NCBI RefSeq assembly: GCF_014196635.1
Contig: NZ_JACIEB010000005.1
Coordinates: forward strand, 1-64,000
Direction: 5' to 3'
Source of the DNA: Sphingobium fontiphilum
Lineage (GTDB): Bacteria > Pseudomonadota > Alphaproteobacteria > Sphingomonadales > Sphingomonadaceae
DNA: 64,000 nucleotides
The notes below the pieces were generated by a model, which was not told the origin of the DNA, made no database searches, and saw nothing but the letters and a program-made list of their open reading frames with translations. Within the stretch, counting starts at the first letter, position 1, and each line of letters opens with the position of its first letter. This document shows, in pieces, positions 1 to 7,583 of this stretch. Both the position numbers and the translations under genes were made by a program.

Positions 1-2
1 GC

Positions 3-77
3 AAGCAGGTCAGGAACGGAATGCTGTCACCTCTCGAGTTCGAACGGCAGCAGATTTTGAAAGCGGAAGGCGTCTAG
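3..77 (+). CDS. IS3-family transposase (OrfB/DDE type), C-terminal end only
   Basis: Reading from base 3, the frame gives 24 residues ending in LEFERQQILKAEGV and then a TAG stop. This is a familiar C-terminal tail of IS3-family OrfB integrases, where a LSP-x-EFE motif precedes the stop. The rest of the gene lies to the left of the window, so intactness cannot be judged. No terminal inverted repeat is recognised in the following 100 bp. It marks an insertion-sequence boundary beside the CRISPR-Cas locus. The assignment rests on a short stretch and the family subgroup is not decided. Confidence 0.65.
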   Translation, partial: KQVRNGMLSPLEFERQQILKAEGV

Positions 78-687
78 AAAACTAGGGGCTACTCAGTGTA
101 GCAAAGCGGAACAAACGCCGCACTGGAAGCCTTGAAGGTTTTTTGTCGCCTGGGAGCGATCGTTTGCTTTCGTTTCCAAGCGGTTCAGAGCTCAACCGAG
201 CAAGTGATTGGTTTTGGGATGGGCCATCTTGATGCTGACGGACCGATTATATGGCGCACTGTTTCCGGCCTGCTCATGGACGCACGAATAGCGGGTTTTG
301 GCAACGGCAGCCGTTCGGGCACGGGTTAGGAACGTCTTGAGTTGGTCGGCAGCCGCCGGCTCGGCCAGACGAGCAGAGCCGCCAACAGAGTCGCCATTAG
401 CTGCGCCGAATCTGGTCTTCAGAACCGGCCGTTCATTAAGTATTATTGCATAGTCACTGTATGAGCGTAGACTGGGATGTCTAGCACCAGCCTCGTCGGC
501 TACTTCCTCGGGGAATTCAGCTCGTCGCGTTGCCTATCCTTGACGCGCTACGCGGGCCCACGCGACCCTCCCGCGAAAGCGTTCGTGCTGGGGTCGCGAA
601 GAGACATTCAGGTTCCGGGAGGCCGACACAGATAGCCATGCTTCGCGACCAGGACTACGCTGTCATGACAAAGCCGATTGCTAAATA
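78..687. other. Gene-poor stretch between the IS end and cas3
   Basis: About 640 bp, up to the cas3 start, without a convincing gene. One open frame at 132-329 (+) codes for 65 residues with no recognisable domain and no Shine-Dalgarno. No clear promoter for cas3 was found. A TTGACG at 540-545 has no matching -10 box, and an AT-richer patch near 430-470 (TATTAT) is the only other candidate. The sequence may be IS flank or decayed DNA. Confidence 0.5.
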
Positions 688-714
688 GTGTTCGTTGCGA
701 TTACCAAGCACGAG

Positions 715-3273
715 ATGGATCAATTTCGGGCTGCAACACCTTACGCCTGGGCCAAGCTCGATGAAACCGGTGCTCTCCCGTTATCCGATCATGGGGCGGA
801 CGTCGGCGCGACGCTGGGTGCCCTGCTAGAACAACCGCACTGGATCGCGCTTCTCGAACATGCGGCGCAGCGCCCGCTTTCGCCGCTCGATCTGGAACGA
901 CTGCGTGTGCTGGCCTATCTGCATGATCTTGGAAAAGCCAACCGGGGGTTCTGGGCCCGTCAGTTCGCCGGATCGCCCATTGTGGGACACACTAACGAAA
1001 CGGGTGCGTTGTTCTTTTCCCGCCTTGCTCGTGAGCCCGCTGTCGTCCCGCTCAATGCGCTGATCGACGATTGGGGGTGCTGGGAGCATTTCGTGGCGGT
1101 GATGGCGCACCACGGCACGCCCTTGCGCATCTATACTTCGGAAACGAAAAATCTCGAACCGGGCAATCGGTCCCAAAACTGGCAAGCCGATGCGCATTAT
1201 GACCCAATGGCGCAGCTAGCTGCGCTTATGGGCGACGTCGGGCAGCGGTTTCCGGCAGCGTTCGGGCCGGGACGGCACCTGCCCGACAATCCCGCCTTCG
1301 TCGCGCTGCTGGGTGGGATGGTGACGCTGACCGACTGGCTCGGCTCGGACCCCACCTTGTTCCCCGTTGGCGAGCCGCATCTGGAAATGCGGGAACGCCT
1401 GCGCGCGGTCTCGGCACCGGCGGCGATCCACTCACGCGGGCTGGCTCACGAATCAATCGTGGTTCGCAATTTCCACGAAGCATTCGGCTTTGGACCGCGC
1501 GGCGCACAAGCGGAGGCGAGCGATCCGGCGCTGGGGCGCATCGCCCTGCTGGAAGCGGAGACAGGTTCCGGCAAGACAGAGGCCGCGATCTGGCGCTGGC
1601 TGGCCCTGCGCGAGGCGGGAGCCGTCGACGGCCTCTACTTTGCCTTACCCACCCGCGCGGCGGCGGTACAGTTGCACGGCCGAATCAACGCGGTGCTCGA
1701 ACGATTGACTGGCGGCGCCGTCAACGCCGTTCTTGCCGTTCCTGGCTATATCCGCTCAGGCAGGGATGAGGCGGACCGTGTGCGCGACGATGAGGAGCGC
1801 TTGCTGCCCGGCTTCGATGTCGTCTGGCCGGATGGACAGGCGAACGACGGACGTTGGGCCGCCGAACATCCGAAGCGCTTCCTTGCCGCGCGCGTGGCGG
1901 TGGGAACGATCGATCAGGCGCTCATGGCTGGCCTGCAATTGCGCCACGCGCACTTCAGGGCGACGATGCTGGCCCGCAGCCTGCTGGTTGTCGATGAAGT
2001 GCACAGTTCCGATCATTTCATGGGCGAGGTGCTGCGCGCGGTCTTGCGCAATCACACCACGCTCGGCGGTCACGCCTTGCTGCTTTCCGCGACGCTCACC
2101 GCCGAGATGCGCGCAAGATTGCTCGATCCGTTCGCCCCCGCGCTCGAATTTCCTGCGCTCGATGAAGCAGTGGCGACGCCTTATCCCGCGCTTTCGGGAT
2201 CCCACGCCCCGCCCCGCCCAGTCGGAAGCGATAAGAGGCGGGAAAAGCCTGTAAAGCTGACGCTGCTCGGCGCGATCGACGATCCCCAAGGAATCGCGGC
2301 ACGGGCGGTCGAGGCAGCGCGAAAGGGAGCCTCGGTACTGATCGTGCGCAACAGCGTGAATGGCGCTGTCGCGGTCGCGCAAGCTGTGGAAGCGCTGGCT
2401 CCCGAACTAGCATTTCGGGCCGGGCACGTCGCCACGCTTCACCACAGCCGCTTCGCCCCCGATGATCGGCGGCTGCTGGATGCGGCAGTGGAAACGGCGT
2501 TCGGCAAGGGACGCAGCGCGCAGGGTCGCATCTTGTGCGGCACCCAGACGCTCGAACAAAGCCTCGACATCGACGCTGACTTGCTGCTGACCGACCTTGC
2601 CCCGATGGATGTGCTGTTGCAGCGGATTGGCCGCCTGCATCGGCATGACCGGCATGACCGGGGTACGTTCCTGAACGCTGAAGCCATCGTCCTCGCCCCA
2701 AAAGAGCGCGATCTTTCCCTATATCTCGGCCGAGTGCGCGATCGACACGGGCTTGGCCCCATGGCCGATGGTGGTGGCGTCTATCCCGACATGCTGGCGA
2801 TCGAGGCCACATGGCGGCTGATCGAAACCAATTCCGAAATCGCCATCCCAGCAGACAATCGCCGCCTTGTGGAAGAGGCGCTTCATCCGGATCGGGCCGA
2901 TGCGCTCCAGCAGGAACTGGGTACCGACTGGATGAACCACCTTGCCCAGCAACAGGGTATCGCCATAGCAGACCGACAAACCGCTCAAGCTGCAGCGCTG
3001 GACGTGCGGATACCATTCAGTGAGCTAGTCTTCCCCAAGGACATGGCAATCGCGACTAGGCTTGGCGCGCGGGACAGGCTGGCTATGTTCGATTCGCCGG
3101 TGCCAGGGCCGTTTGGGACGCAAGTCGAGCGCTTGACCGTACCCGATTGGATGGCTCGGGGCATTTCGACGGAGGCGGTCCCAGAAGTTTTGATATCCGG
3201 CGACGTCTTGCGCTTTGCTTGGGATGACGCCAGCTTCATCTATGACCGCTTCGGTTTGCGGCGAAGCACATGA
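715..3273 (+). CDS. cas3: CRISPR-associated helicase/nuclease Cas3 (type I-E)
   Basis: Cas3 is recruited by target-bound Cascade, unwinds DNA with its SF2 helicase and cuts the displaced strand with its HD nuclease. From the ATG at 715 the product is 852 aa. The HD domain shows H26, the H70-D71 pair in LHDLGKAN, H132-H133 and D207. Helicase motifs follow: Walker A ETGSGKT (282-288), DEVH (427-430), SAT (458-460) and motif VI QRIGRLHRH (636-644). All expected catalytic residues are present. A GTG at 688 would add nine residues. Neither start has a strong Shine-Dalgarno, and 715 fits family N-termini better. A strong terminator follows directly, so cas3 is a separate transcription unit from cse1-cas2. 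Confidence 0.96.
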   Translation: MDQFRAATPYAWAKLDETGALPLSDHGADVGATLGALLEQPHWIALLEHAAQRPLSPLDLERLRVLAYLHDLGKANRGFWARQFAGSPIVGHTNETGALFFSRLAREPAVVPLNALIDDWGCWEHFVAVMAHHGTPLRIYTSETKNLEPGNRSQNWQADAHYDPMAQLAALMGDVGQRFPAAFGPGRHLPDNPAFVALLGGMVTLTDWLGSDPTLFPVGEPHLEMRERLRAVSAPAAIHSRGLAHESIVVRNFHEAFGFGPRGAQAEASDPALGRIALLEAETGSGKTEAAIWRWLALREAGAVDGLYFALPTRAAAVQLHGRINAVLERLTGGAVNAVLAVPGYIRSGRDEADRVRDDEERLLPGFDVVWPDGQANDGRWAAEHPKRFLAARVAVGTIDQALMAGLQLRHAHFRATMLARSLLVVDEVHSSDHFMGEVLRAVLRNHTTLGGHALLLSATLTAEMRARLLDPFAPALEFPALDEAVATPYPALSGSHAPPRPVGSDKRREKPVKLTLLGAIDDPQGIAARAVEAARKGASVLIVRNSVNGAVAVAQAVEALAPELAFRAGHVATLHHSRFAPDDRRLLDAAVETAFGKGRSAQGRILCGTQTLEQSLDIDADLLLTDLAPMDVLLQRIGRLHRHDRHDRGTFLNAEAIVLAPKERDLSLYLGRVRDRHGLGPMADGGGVYPDMLAIEATWRLIETNSEIAIPADNRRLVEEALHPDRADALQQELGTDWMNHLAQQQGIAIADRQTAQAAALDVRIPFSELVFPKDMAIATRLGARDRLAMFDSPVPGPFGTQVERLTVPDWMARGISTEAVPEVLISGDVLRFAWDDASFIYDRFGLRRST

Positions 3274-3277
3274 TGCG

Positions 3278-3320
3278 GGCCAGAGCGGAGCCTGCATGCC
3301 AGACTCCGCTCTGGCCTTTT
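3278..3320 (+). terminator. Rho-independent terminator of cas3
   Basis: A perfect 13-bp stem begins four bases after the cas3 stop: GGCCAGAGCGGAG (3278-3290) pairs with 3304-3316 across a 13-nt loop. It is followed by TTTT at 3317-3320. It separates cas3 transcription from the downstream cas operon. Confidence 0.88.
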
Positions 3321-3415
3321 CATGATGAGCATGCCATTAGCAACATGGCACAATTCTCCTTTCTCCCTAGGCTGGGAAACGAGGCTGTGTCGCACAGGCG
3401 GCGCCGTCAGCGCCC

Positions 3416-3451
3416 CTCGACTGAGTGGGATCACACTCCCACTCAGTCGAG
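3416..3451. repeat. Perfect 15-bp palindrome in the cas3-cse1 gap
   Basis: Bases 3416-3430 (CTCGACTGAGTGGGA) are exactly complementary in reverse to 3437-3451, with a 6-nt loop TCACAC. No T-tract follows on either strand, so it is not a standard terminator. It lies upstream of the putative cascade promoter at 3521 and could be a protein operator, an mRNA hairpin or an element remnant. The function is unknown. Confidence 0.7.
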
Positions 3452-3483
3452 ATATCGAAAGCAACGCGGCAGATCAAGAAGAA

Positions 3484-3515
3484 AGATCACAACAAAGTCC
3501 GACTTCAATAAAAGG
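3484..3515 (-). promoter_or_regulatory. Putative Cascade target of the mini-CRISPR RNA, beside the cse1 promoter
   Basis: The minus-strand sequence read from 3515 down to 3484 matches the 32-nt spacer at 3584-3615 at 22 of 32 positions. In the first 23 positions only 2, 6 and 18 differ, and beyond that the match collapses. Positions 6 and 18 are flipped out of the Cascade R-loop in characterised I-E systems. The flanking bases read CAA in this register. In a register shifted by one the PAM reads AAC and the first six positions match, with a 1-nt indel next. The site ends 5 bp before the TTGACA box, so bound Cascade would obstruct RNA polymerase. Confidence 0.6.
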
Positions 3516-3520
3516 TTGTA

Positions 3521-3548
3521 TTGACAATTGACCTCCTTGCGCTACCAC
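3521..3548 (+). promoter_or_regulatory. Candidate promoter of the mini-CRISPR and cse1-cas2 operon
   Basis: A perfect -35 box TTGACA lies at 3521-3526, followed after 16 bp by the weak -10 TACCAC at 3543-3548. Transcription would begin near 3555, almost exactly at the first base of the degenerate repeat (3556). The -10 is poor, so the assignment depends mainly on the -35 box and the position. Confidence 0.45.
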
Positions 3549-3555
3549 TGCTCCG

Positions 3556-3644
3556 CATTCCACGTCTTTGCGTGGATAGCCCCCTTTTAATTGAAGTCGG
3601 CCTTTGGGGGATTAAGGTTCCCCCGCACTCGCGGGGATAGTGAT
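3556..3644 (+). ncRNA. CreR-like mini-CRISPR encoding a crRNA-like RNA upstream of cse1
   Basis: A degenerate 28-nt repeat lies at 3556-3583. It keeps the TTCC start, the GGATAG and CCC end, and a hairpin in which CCCCG/CGGGG has become CCACG/CGTGG, a compensated change. A spacer of exactly 32 nt follows (3584-3615). A second repeat at 3616-3641 matches the array consensus at 25 of 26 positions; the one change is in the hairpin loop and the last three bases diverge. Cas6e cleavage after the two hairpins would release a 61-nt RNA (3576-3636): an 8-nt ATAGCCCC handle, the guide and a 3' hairpin. The spacer partly matches DNA at 3484-3515. The cse1 Shine-Dalgarno (3648-3651) lies downstream of the cut and would be retained. 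The architecture is seen directly; the regulatory role is inferred from CreR-type guides known in other type I systems. Confidence 0.7.
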
Positions 3645-3656
3645 GGTGGAGAAAGC

Positions 3657-5144
3657 ATGCTTCGCTGGATCGGGCCAAGAATGGAGGAACAAGGCGATCT
3701 GTTCGCCTTGTTCGCTGCGCTTTCGCGGAGCGAAGTGGAGAGCTTTCCCGCGCTGCGTCCGCATCAGCGGCAGGCATGGCATTCATTTCTGGTGCAATGC
3801 GCGGCGATGGCGCTCATCCGAGCGGGGCAAGCCTCCTTGCCAGCCGACCCGGCGGCATGGCGCGCGTTGCTGATCGGCCTGACCCCTGAGTGGCCGGAAG
3901 GCGAGGCGTGGGAACTGGTGAGCCAGGACTGGCTGAAGCCCGCCCTGCTCCAGCCCCCGCTCGAAACGGCTGAAGATCGCAAGGATTTCAAGACGACCAT
4001 CGAAACCGCCGATGAACTCGACATGCTCGTCACCTCGCGCAACCACGATGTGAAGGCGGCGCGGATCAGCGCCGGGCGCGATGACGACTGGCTGTTCGCG
4101 CTGGTCACTTTGCAAACGATGGAGGGCTTTCTCGGCGCGGGCAATTACGGCATTTCGCGCATGAACGGAGGCTTTGCCAACAGGATGGCCTTGGGCATCC
4201 AACCTGCGGGCAACCTCTCCGCCGCTTTCGCACGCGATGTGAAGAGGCTGGTCGAGGTTGCGGCAAGCAACGCCCGGTCGGGCAAGGGAATCGCCGTGCT
4301 CTGGGCCATGCCGTGGGACGGGACGCGACAGTTGTCATTTGCGCAGCTCGATCCCCTGTACGTCGATATCTGCCGCCGGGTGCGCCTGAAACGCGACGCG
4401 GACGGCGCGCTTTGCGCGATGACGGCGGGTTCGAAAGTAACGCGCGTGGCAGCGGCGGGGCTGAACGGCAATACCGGCGATCCGTGGGCGCCGATCCGCT
4501 TGTCGGACAACGCCAGCATCTCTGCTTCGCCTGGCACATTCGGCTACCGCAAATTCACGGAATTGCTCGACCGGGCAAAAACCGGACGGCCCTTGCTCTC
4601 CCTCCCCACTGAAAGCGACGCTGCCGAAGGGCTGGCCATCTTTGCCACCGCTCTGGTGCGCGGACAGGGCAAGACCGAGGGCCTTCATCGCCGCGTTATC
4701 CCGGTTTCCCGGTCCCGAAAGGGAGGGCGTCTTGGCGATGCGTTTCTCGACCGCATGGGGCAGGTGGCCCAGGTTCGTGCGGTCGAAGCGGGAGAAGTCC
4801 GCAAGCGGCTGCGGATGGCGACAATGTCGCTGATGCAGGGTGGTCCGACATCGCTGAGGCTGGACGACGATTCCAGTGCGCGCAAGTGCGAGACGTGGCT
4901 GCAATCCTTTGAGCTTGGCGTTGATCGCGTCTTTTTCGATCCGGCTTTCTGGGACGAATTCGAAGAGGCGGAAGGCAATCACCGTCTTGTCTGGCGCACC
5001 ATGCTGACTGGTCTTGCCAACGACGTTTTCGAACAGGCCGCCGAAGCCGCGCCGCGCACCGACGTTCGCCGGGTCCGCGCCCAAGCGATTGCTCGCAACA
5101 TGCTGGACGCCACACTGGCGGCCTATATCAGGGAGGTTCGCTGA
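3657..5144 (+). CDS. casA: Type I-E Cascade large subunit Cse1 (CasA/Cas8e)
   Basis: Cse1 recognises the PAM and docks Cas3 in the Cascade complex. The product is 495 aa, close to the roughly 500 aa of known Cse1 proteins. The ATG at 3657 has a good GGAG Shine-Dalgarno at 3648-3651, 5 nt upstream. An upstream in-frame TTG at 3591 would lie inside the mini-CRISPR spacer and is rejected. The N-terminus (LRWIGPRMEEQGDLFALFAA) lacks the usual NLL-x-D-x-WIPV opening of E. coli-type Cse1, so this is a divergent form. Identification rests on position between cas3 and cse2, size and general Cse1 character. It overlaps cse2 by one base and leads the Cascade/adaptation operon. Confidence 0.9.
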   Translation: MLRWIGPRMEEQGDLFALFAALSRSEVESFPALRPHQRQAWHSFLVQCAAMALIRAGQASLPADPAAWRALLIGLTPEWPEGEAWELVSQDWLKPALLQPPLETAEDRKDFKTTIETADELDMLVTSRNHDVKAARISAGRDDDWLFALVTLQTMEGFLGAGNYGISRMNGGFANRMALGIQPAGNLSAAFARDVKRLVEVAASNARSGKGIAVLWAMPWDGTRQLSFAQLDPLYVDICRRVRLKRDADGALCAMTAGSKVTRVAAAGLNGNTGDPWAPIRLSDNASISASPGTFGYRKFTELLDRAKTGRPLLSLPTESDAAEGLAIFATALVRGQGKTEGLHRRVIPVSRSRKGGRLGDAFLDRMGQVAQVRAVEAGEVRKRLRMATMSLMQGGPTSLRLDDDSSARKCETWLQSFELGVDRVFFDPAFWDEFEEAEGNHRLVWRTMLTGLANDVFEQAAEAAPRTDVRRVRAQAIARNMLDATLAAYIREVR

Positions 5145-5683
5145 TGGACGTTGACGGCCACGAAGGCGGCGCCACGCCAAAAGACCCCGTCGCATCCATC
5201 GGCGGCCAGCTGCCGCACCTTTCCACCGGCAACCGTGCCGCGTTGCGCCGCATATTCCTGACCAGATCCGCCGACGCGGACGGTGTAGTCATGGGTCTGC
5301 TCAGCGCGGCTGAGGTCCCCGAGGCCGAATGGCGCGGGCCCGCATCGTTGAAGCGATGGCGGCTGATCGCGCATGTCGCAGCAACCTTGTCGGGCACGGC
5401 GGGCGTGAATCCCCATTCGCCCATGCGTCCGCTGGGGCAAGCGCTCCAAGCCGCCGGTTTCTCCGAAAACCGGCTGATGCGGCTTACCACCGCCCGTGGC
5501 CCTGCGCTCATCGATCAAATCGTTCACGCCGCGCGGTATCTGGCGCAGGCCGGGCAAGTGCAGATCGATCTGCGCACCGTCCGCGCGCTTGTCAGTGACC
5601 GCGCGGATATTGCCGAGGATGCGCGCCTGCGCATCGCTCGCGACTACTATTCGGCTGCCTACAAAGCCAAGGAGAAGCCATGA
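5144..5683 (+). CDS. casB: Type I-E Cascade small subunit Cse2 (CasB)
   Basis: Cse2 forms the small-subunit dimer along the Cascade belly that stabilises the R-loop. The 179-aa product has the family size and an Arg-rich helical character (for example RAALRRIFLTRSAD and LKRWRLIAHVAATL). The ATG shares a base with the cse1 stop (TGATG), and the 3' end overlaps cas7e by 4 bp, so translation is probably coupled. The family is poorly conserved, and the assignment leans on gene order. Confidence 0.9.
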   Translation: MDVDGHEGGATPKDPVASIGGQLPHLSTGNRAALRRIFLTRSADADGVVMGLLSAAEVPEAEWRGPASLKRWRLIAHVAATLSGTAGVNPHSPMRPLGQALQAAGFSENRLMRLTTARGPALIDQIVHAARYLAQAGQVQIDLRTVRALVSDRADIAEDARLRIARDYYSAAYKAKEKP

Positions 5684-6867
5684 CACCGCGGTTCTTACAG
5701 ATCCACTTCCTCAGCGCATGGCCGGGCGCACTGCTCAACCGTGACGATGCGGGGCTCGCCAAGCGCCTGCCGTTCGGCCCGGCAACCCGCACGCGAATTT
5801 CCTCGCAGTGCCTCAAGCGGCACTGGCGCATGGCTGACGATCCGCGAGGGCTTCACGCGCTAGCGATGGAAAACGGCGTCGCAGGCGAACGCAGCAAAGT
5901 CGCCATCGAGCGGCTGGTCACAGGGCCACTGCGCGACAAGTTCGCGACCGATCTTGTCGATGCGGTAGAGGCTGAATTCATCGCGAAATACTACGGCAAG
6001 AAGGCGATCGACCCCAAGCAGCGGCAGGCGCTGCTGTTTGGGCAGCCGGAAGTGTCATTCCTGCGTGACGAAGCCGAAAGAATACTGGCCGAAAGCACGA
6101 CCGCAAAGGAAGCCGCCGCCGCCGCGCAGGCCTTTGCGAAGGAGCAGCGGGCCAATCTTTCCGCGCTCGGCGATCAAGTCGCGCTGGCGCCGGGGCTTGA
6201 GGCCGCCCTGTTCGGTCGGATGATGACGTCCGATGTGCGCGCCAACACCGATGCGGCCATTCACGTCGCCCACGCCTTCACCGTCCACGACGAACAGCCC
6301 GAACTTGATTACTTCACCGTGGTTGACGATTTGCGGAGCCGCGAGGACGATGGTGATTCCGGCGCCGCCGGCGTGTTCGACACCGAACTCACCTCCGGGC
6401 TTTATTACGGCTACGTCGTAGTCGACGTGCCGCAGCTGGTTTCCAACCTGACTGGCTGCCACCGCAAGCATTGGGACAGCGAAGAAGACCGCGAATTGGC
6501 CGCCCGCGTGGTCGAGAACCTCGTTTGGCTGATCGCGGAAATTTCGCCGGGAGCCAAGAAGGGCTCAACCGCGCCATACAGCCGCGCCGAATTCATCCTG
6601 ATCGAGGCTGGAGAACGTCAACCGCGCACACTGGCCAACGCCTTCCGAGAGCCGGTGTCACTGGCGTCGCACCACAACGAAAGCCTGGGACGTCGCAGCG
6701 CCGATGCGCTTGCCCGCCACCTTGCCGATCTCGATGAAACATACGCCACGGGCGAGGTGCGCAGGCAGATGGCGTTGCCCGACATGGCCTTGGGTGGGGT
6801 CGAGCGCCAGCCTCTCGCTGCCATCGCAAGCTGGGCCGGCGGACTGGTGCGGGATGCCCGCTGCTGA
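5680..6867 (+). CDS. casC: Type I-E Cascade backbone protein Cas7e (CasC/Cse4)
   Basis: Cas7e polymerises along the crRNA to form the Cascade backbone and nicks R-loop contacts into 6-nt steps. The 395-aa product starts with a typical Cas7e segment: QIHFLSAWPGALLNRDDAGL, then RLPFGPATRTRISSQCLKRHWR. Later it carries the RAMP-like FDTELTSGLYYGYVVVDVPQL strand. It overlaps cse2 by 4 bp (ATGA) and shares one base with cas5e (TGATG). Length is slightly above the E. coli protein (363 aa). Confidence 0.95.
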   Translation: MTPRFLQIHFLSAWPGALLNRDDAGLAKRLPFGPATRTRISSQCLKRHWRMADDPRGLHALAMENGVAGERSKVAIERLVTGPLRDKFATDLVDAVEAEFIAKYYGKKAIDPKQRQALLFGQPEVSFLRDEAERILAESTTAKEAAAAAQAFAKEQRANLSALGDQVALAPGLEAALFGRMMTSDVRANTDAAIHVAHAFTVHDEQPELDYFTVVDDLRSREDDGDSGAAGVFDTELTSGLYYGYVVVDVPQLVSNLTGCHRKHWDSEEDRELAARVVENLVWLIAEISPGAKKGSTAPYSRAEFILIEAGERQPRTLANAFREPVSLASHHNESLGRRSADALARHLADLDETYATGEVRRQMALPDMALGGVERQPLAAIASWAGGLVRDARC

Positions 6868-7583
6868 TGTCCGCACATCTCGTCCTGCGACTTGAAGCGC
6901 CGCTGATGAGCTTTGGCGGCGACATGGTCGATGCCTTCGGCGTCGTGCGCGATTTTCCGTCGCGATCCATGATCACCGGCCTTATCGCCAATGCGCTGGG
7001 CTGGGACCGTGCGGAGGCGGATCGACATGAGGCGCTGCAGGCGCGCCTCGTCATGGGATCGGTCCGCCTTCGCGAAGGGCGCCGGGTGCGGGATTTTCAG
7101 ACTGCGCAACTCGGGGCTGCGGACAAGGGCTGGACAACTCGGGGCAGGCCCGAAGGACGGTCAGGCGGGGCGGGAACTTACAACTCGCCTCACATCCGCT
7201 ATCGCGATGCCGATGCCGATGCACTGGTTCTTGTCGTCCTCCGCCTCGGTCCGGCAGACGGCGCGCCCGATTTGGGCACCGTTGCTGCGGCGCTGAACAT
7301 GCCGGAACGACCTCTTTTCATCGGCCGTAAGCCGTTCCTGCCATCCACCCCCGTCGTTGCCGGACACGTCGAGGCCGAAACCGTGCTAGATGCCTTGCGC
7401 GCCGTGGTCGCGCGCTTCGCCCCCGCTCCGACCGGAAGCTACGCTGCGCAGTGGCCCATCGGCGAAGGCAACGCGGAGCAGGCGCGGATCGAGGAGTTGA
7501 CCGACGGGCGCAGCTGGCCTTCGGGCGTCCATGCCGGTCTGCGCCGCACGATGAATGCCCGGATCAGCGGAGAAGTCGCATGA
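6867..7583 (+). CDS. casD: Type I-E Cascade protein Cas5e (CasD)
   Basis: Cas5e caps the crRNA 5' handle at the base of Cascade. The 238-aa product opens with MSAHLVLRLEAPLMSFGG, a clear Cas5 N-terminal RAMP strand, followed by VRDFPSRSMITGLIANALGW. The C-terminus carries YAAQWPIGEG and RTMNARISGEVA. The start overlaps the cas7e stop by one base, and the end overlaps cas6e by 4 bp. No catalytic residue is expected, as pre-crRNA cutting in I-E is done by Cas6e. Confidence 0.94.
   Translation: MSAHLVLRLEAPLMSFGGDMVDAFGVVRDFPSRSMITGLIANALGWDRAEADRHEALQARLVMGSVRLREGRRVRDFQTAQLGAADKGWTTRGRPEGRSGGAGTYNSPHIRYRDADADALVLVVLRLGPADGAPDLGTVAAALNMPERPLFIGRKPFLPSTPVVAGHVEAETVLDALRAVVARFAPAPTGSYAAQWPIGEGNAEQARIEELTDGRSWPSGVHAGLRRTMNARISGEVA

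Noticed and set aside
132-329. 65-aa open frame near the left edge.
   Set aside because: No Shine-Dalgarno, no recognisable domain and no conserved context; probably chance.
611-637. GGTTCC ... GATAGCC upstream of cas3, resembling a CRISPR repeat end to end.
   Set aside because: The interior cannot form the Cas6e hairpin and the spacing is wrong; likely coincidence, unlike the mini-CRISPR at 3556-3644.
3591-3656. Upstream in-frame TTG start of cse1.
   Set aside because: It falls inside the mini-CRISPR spacer and lacks a Shine-Dalgarno, while ATG 3657 has a good one.
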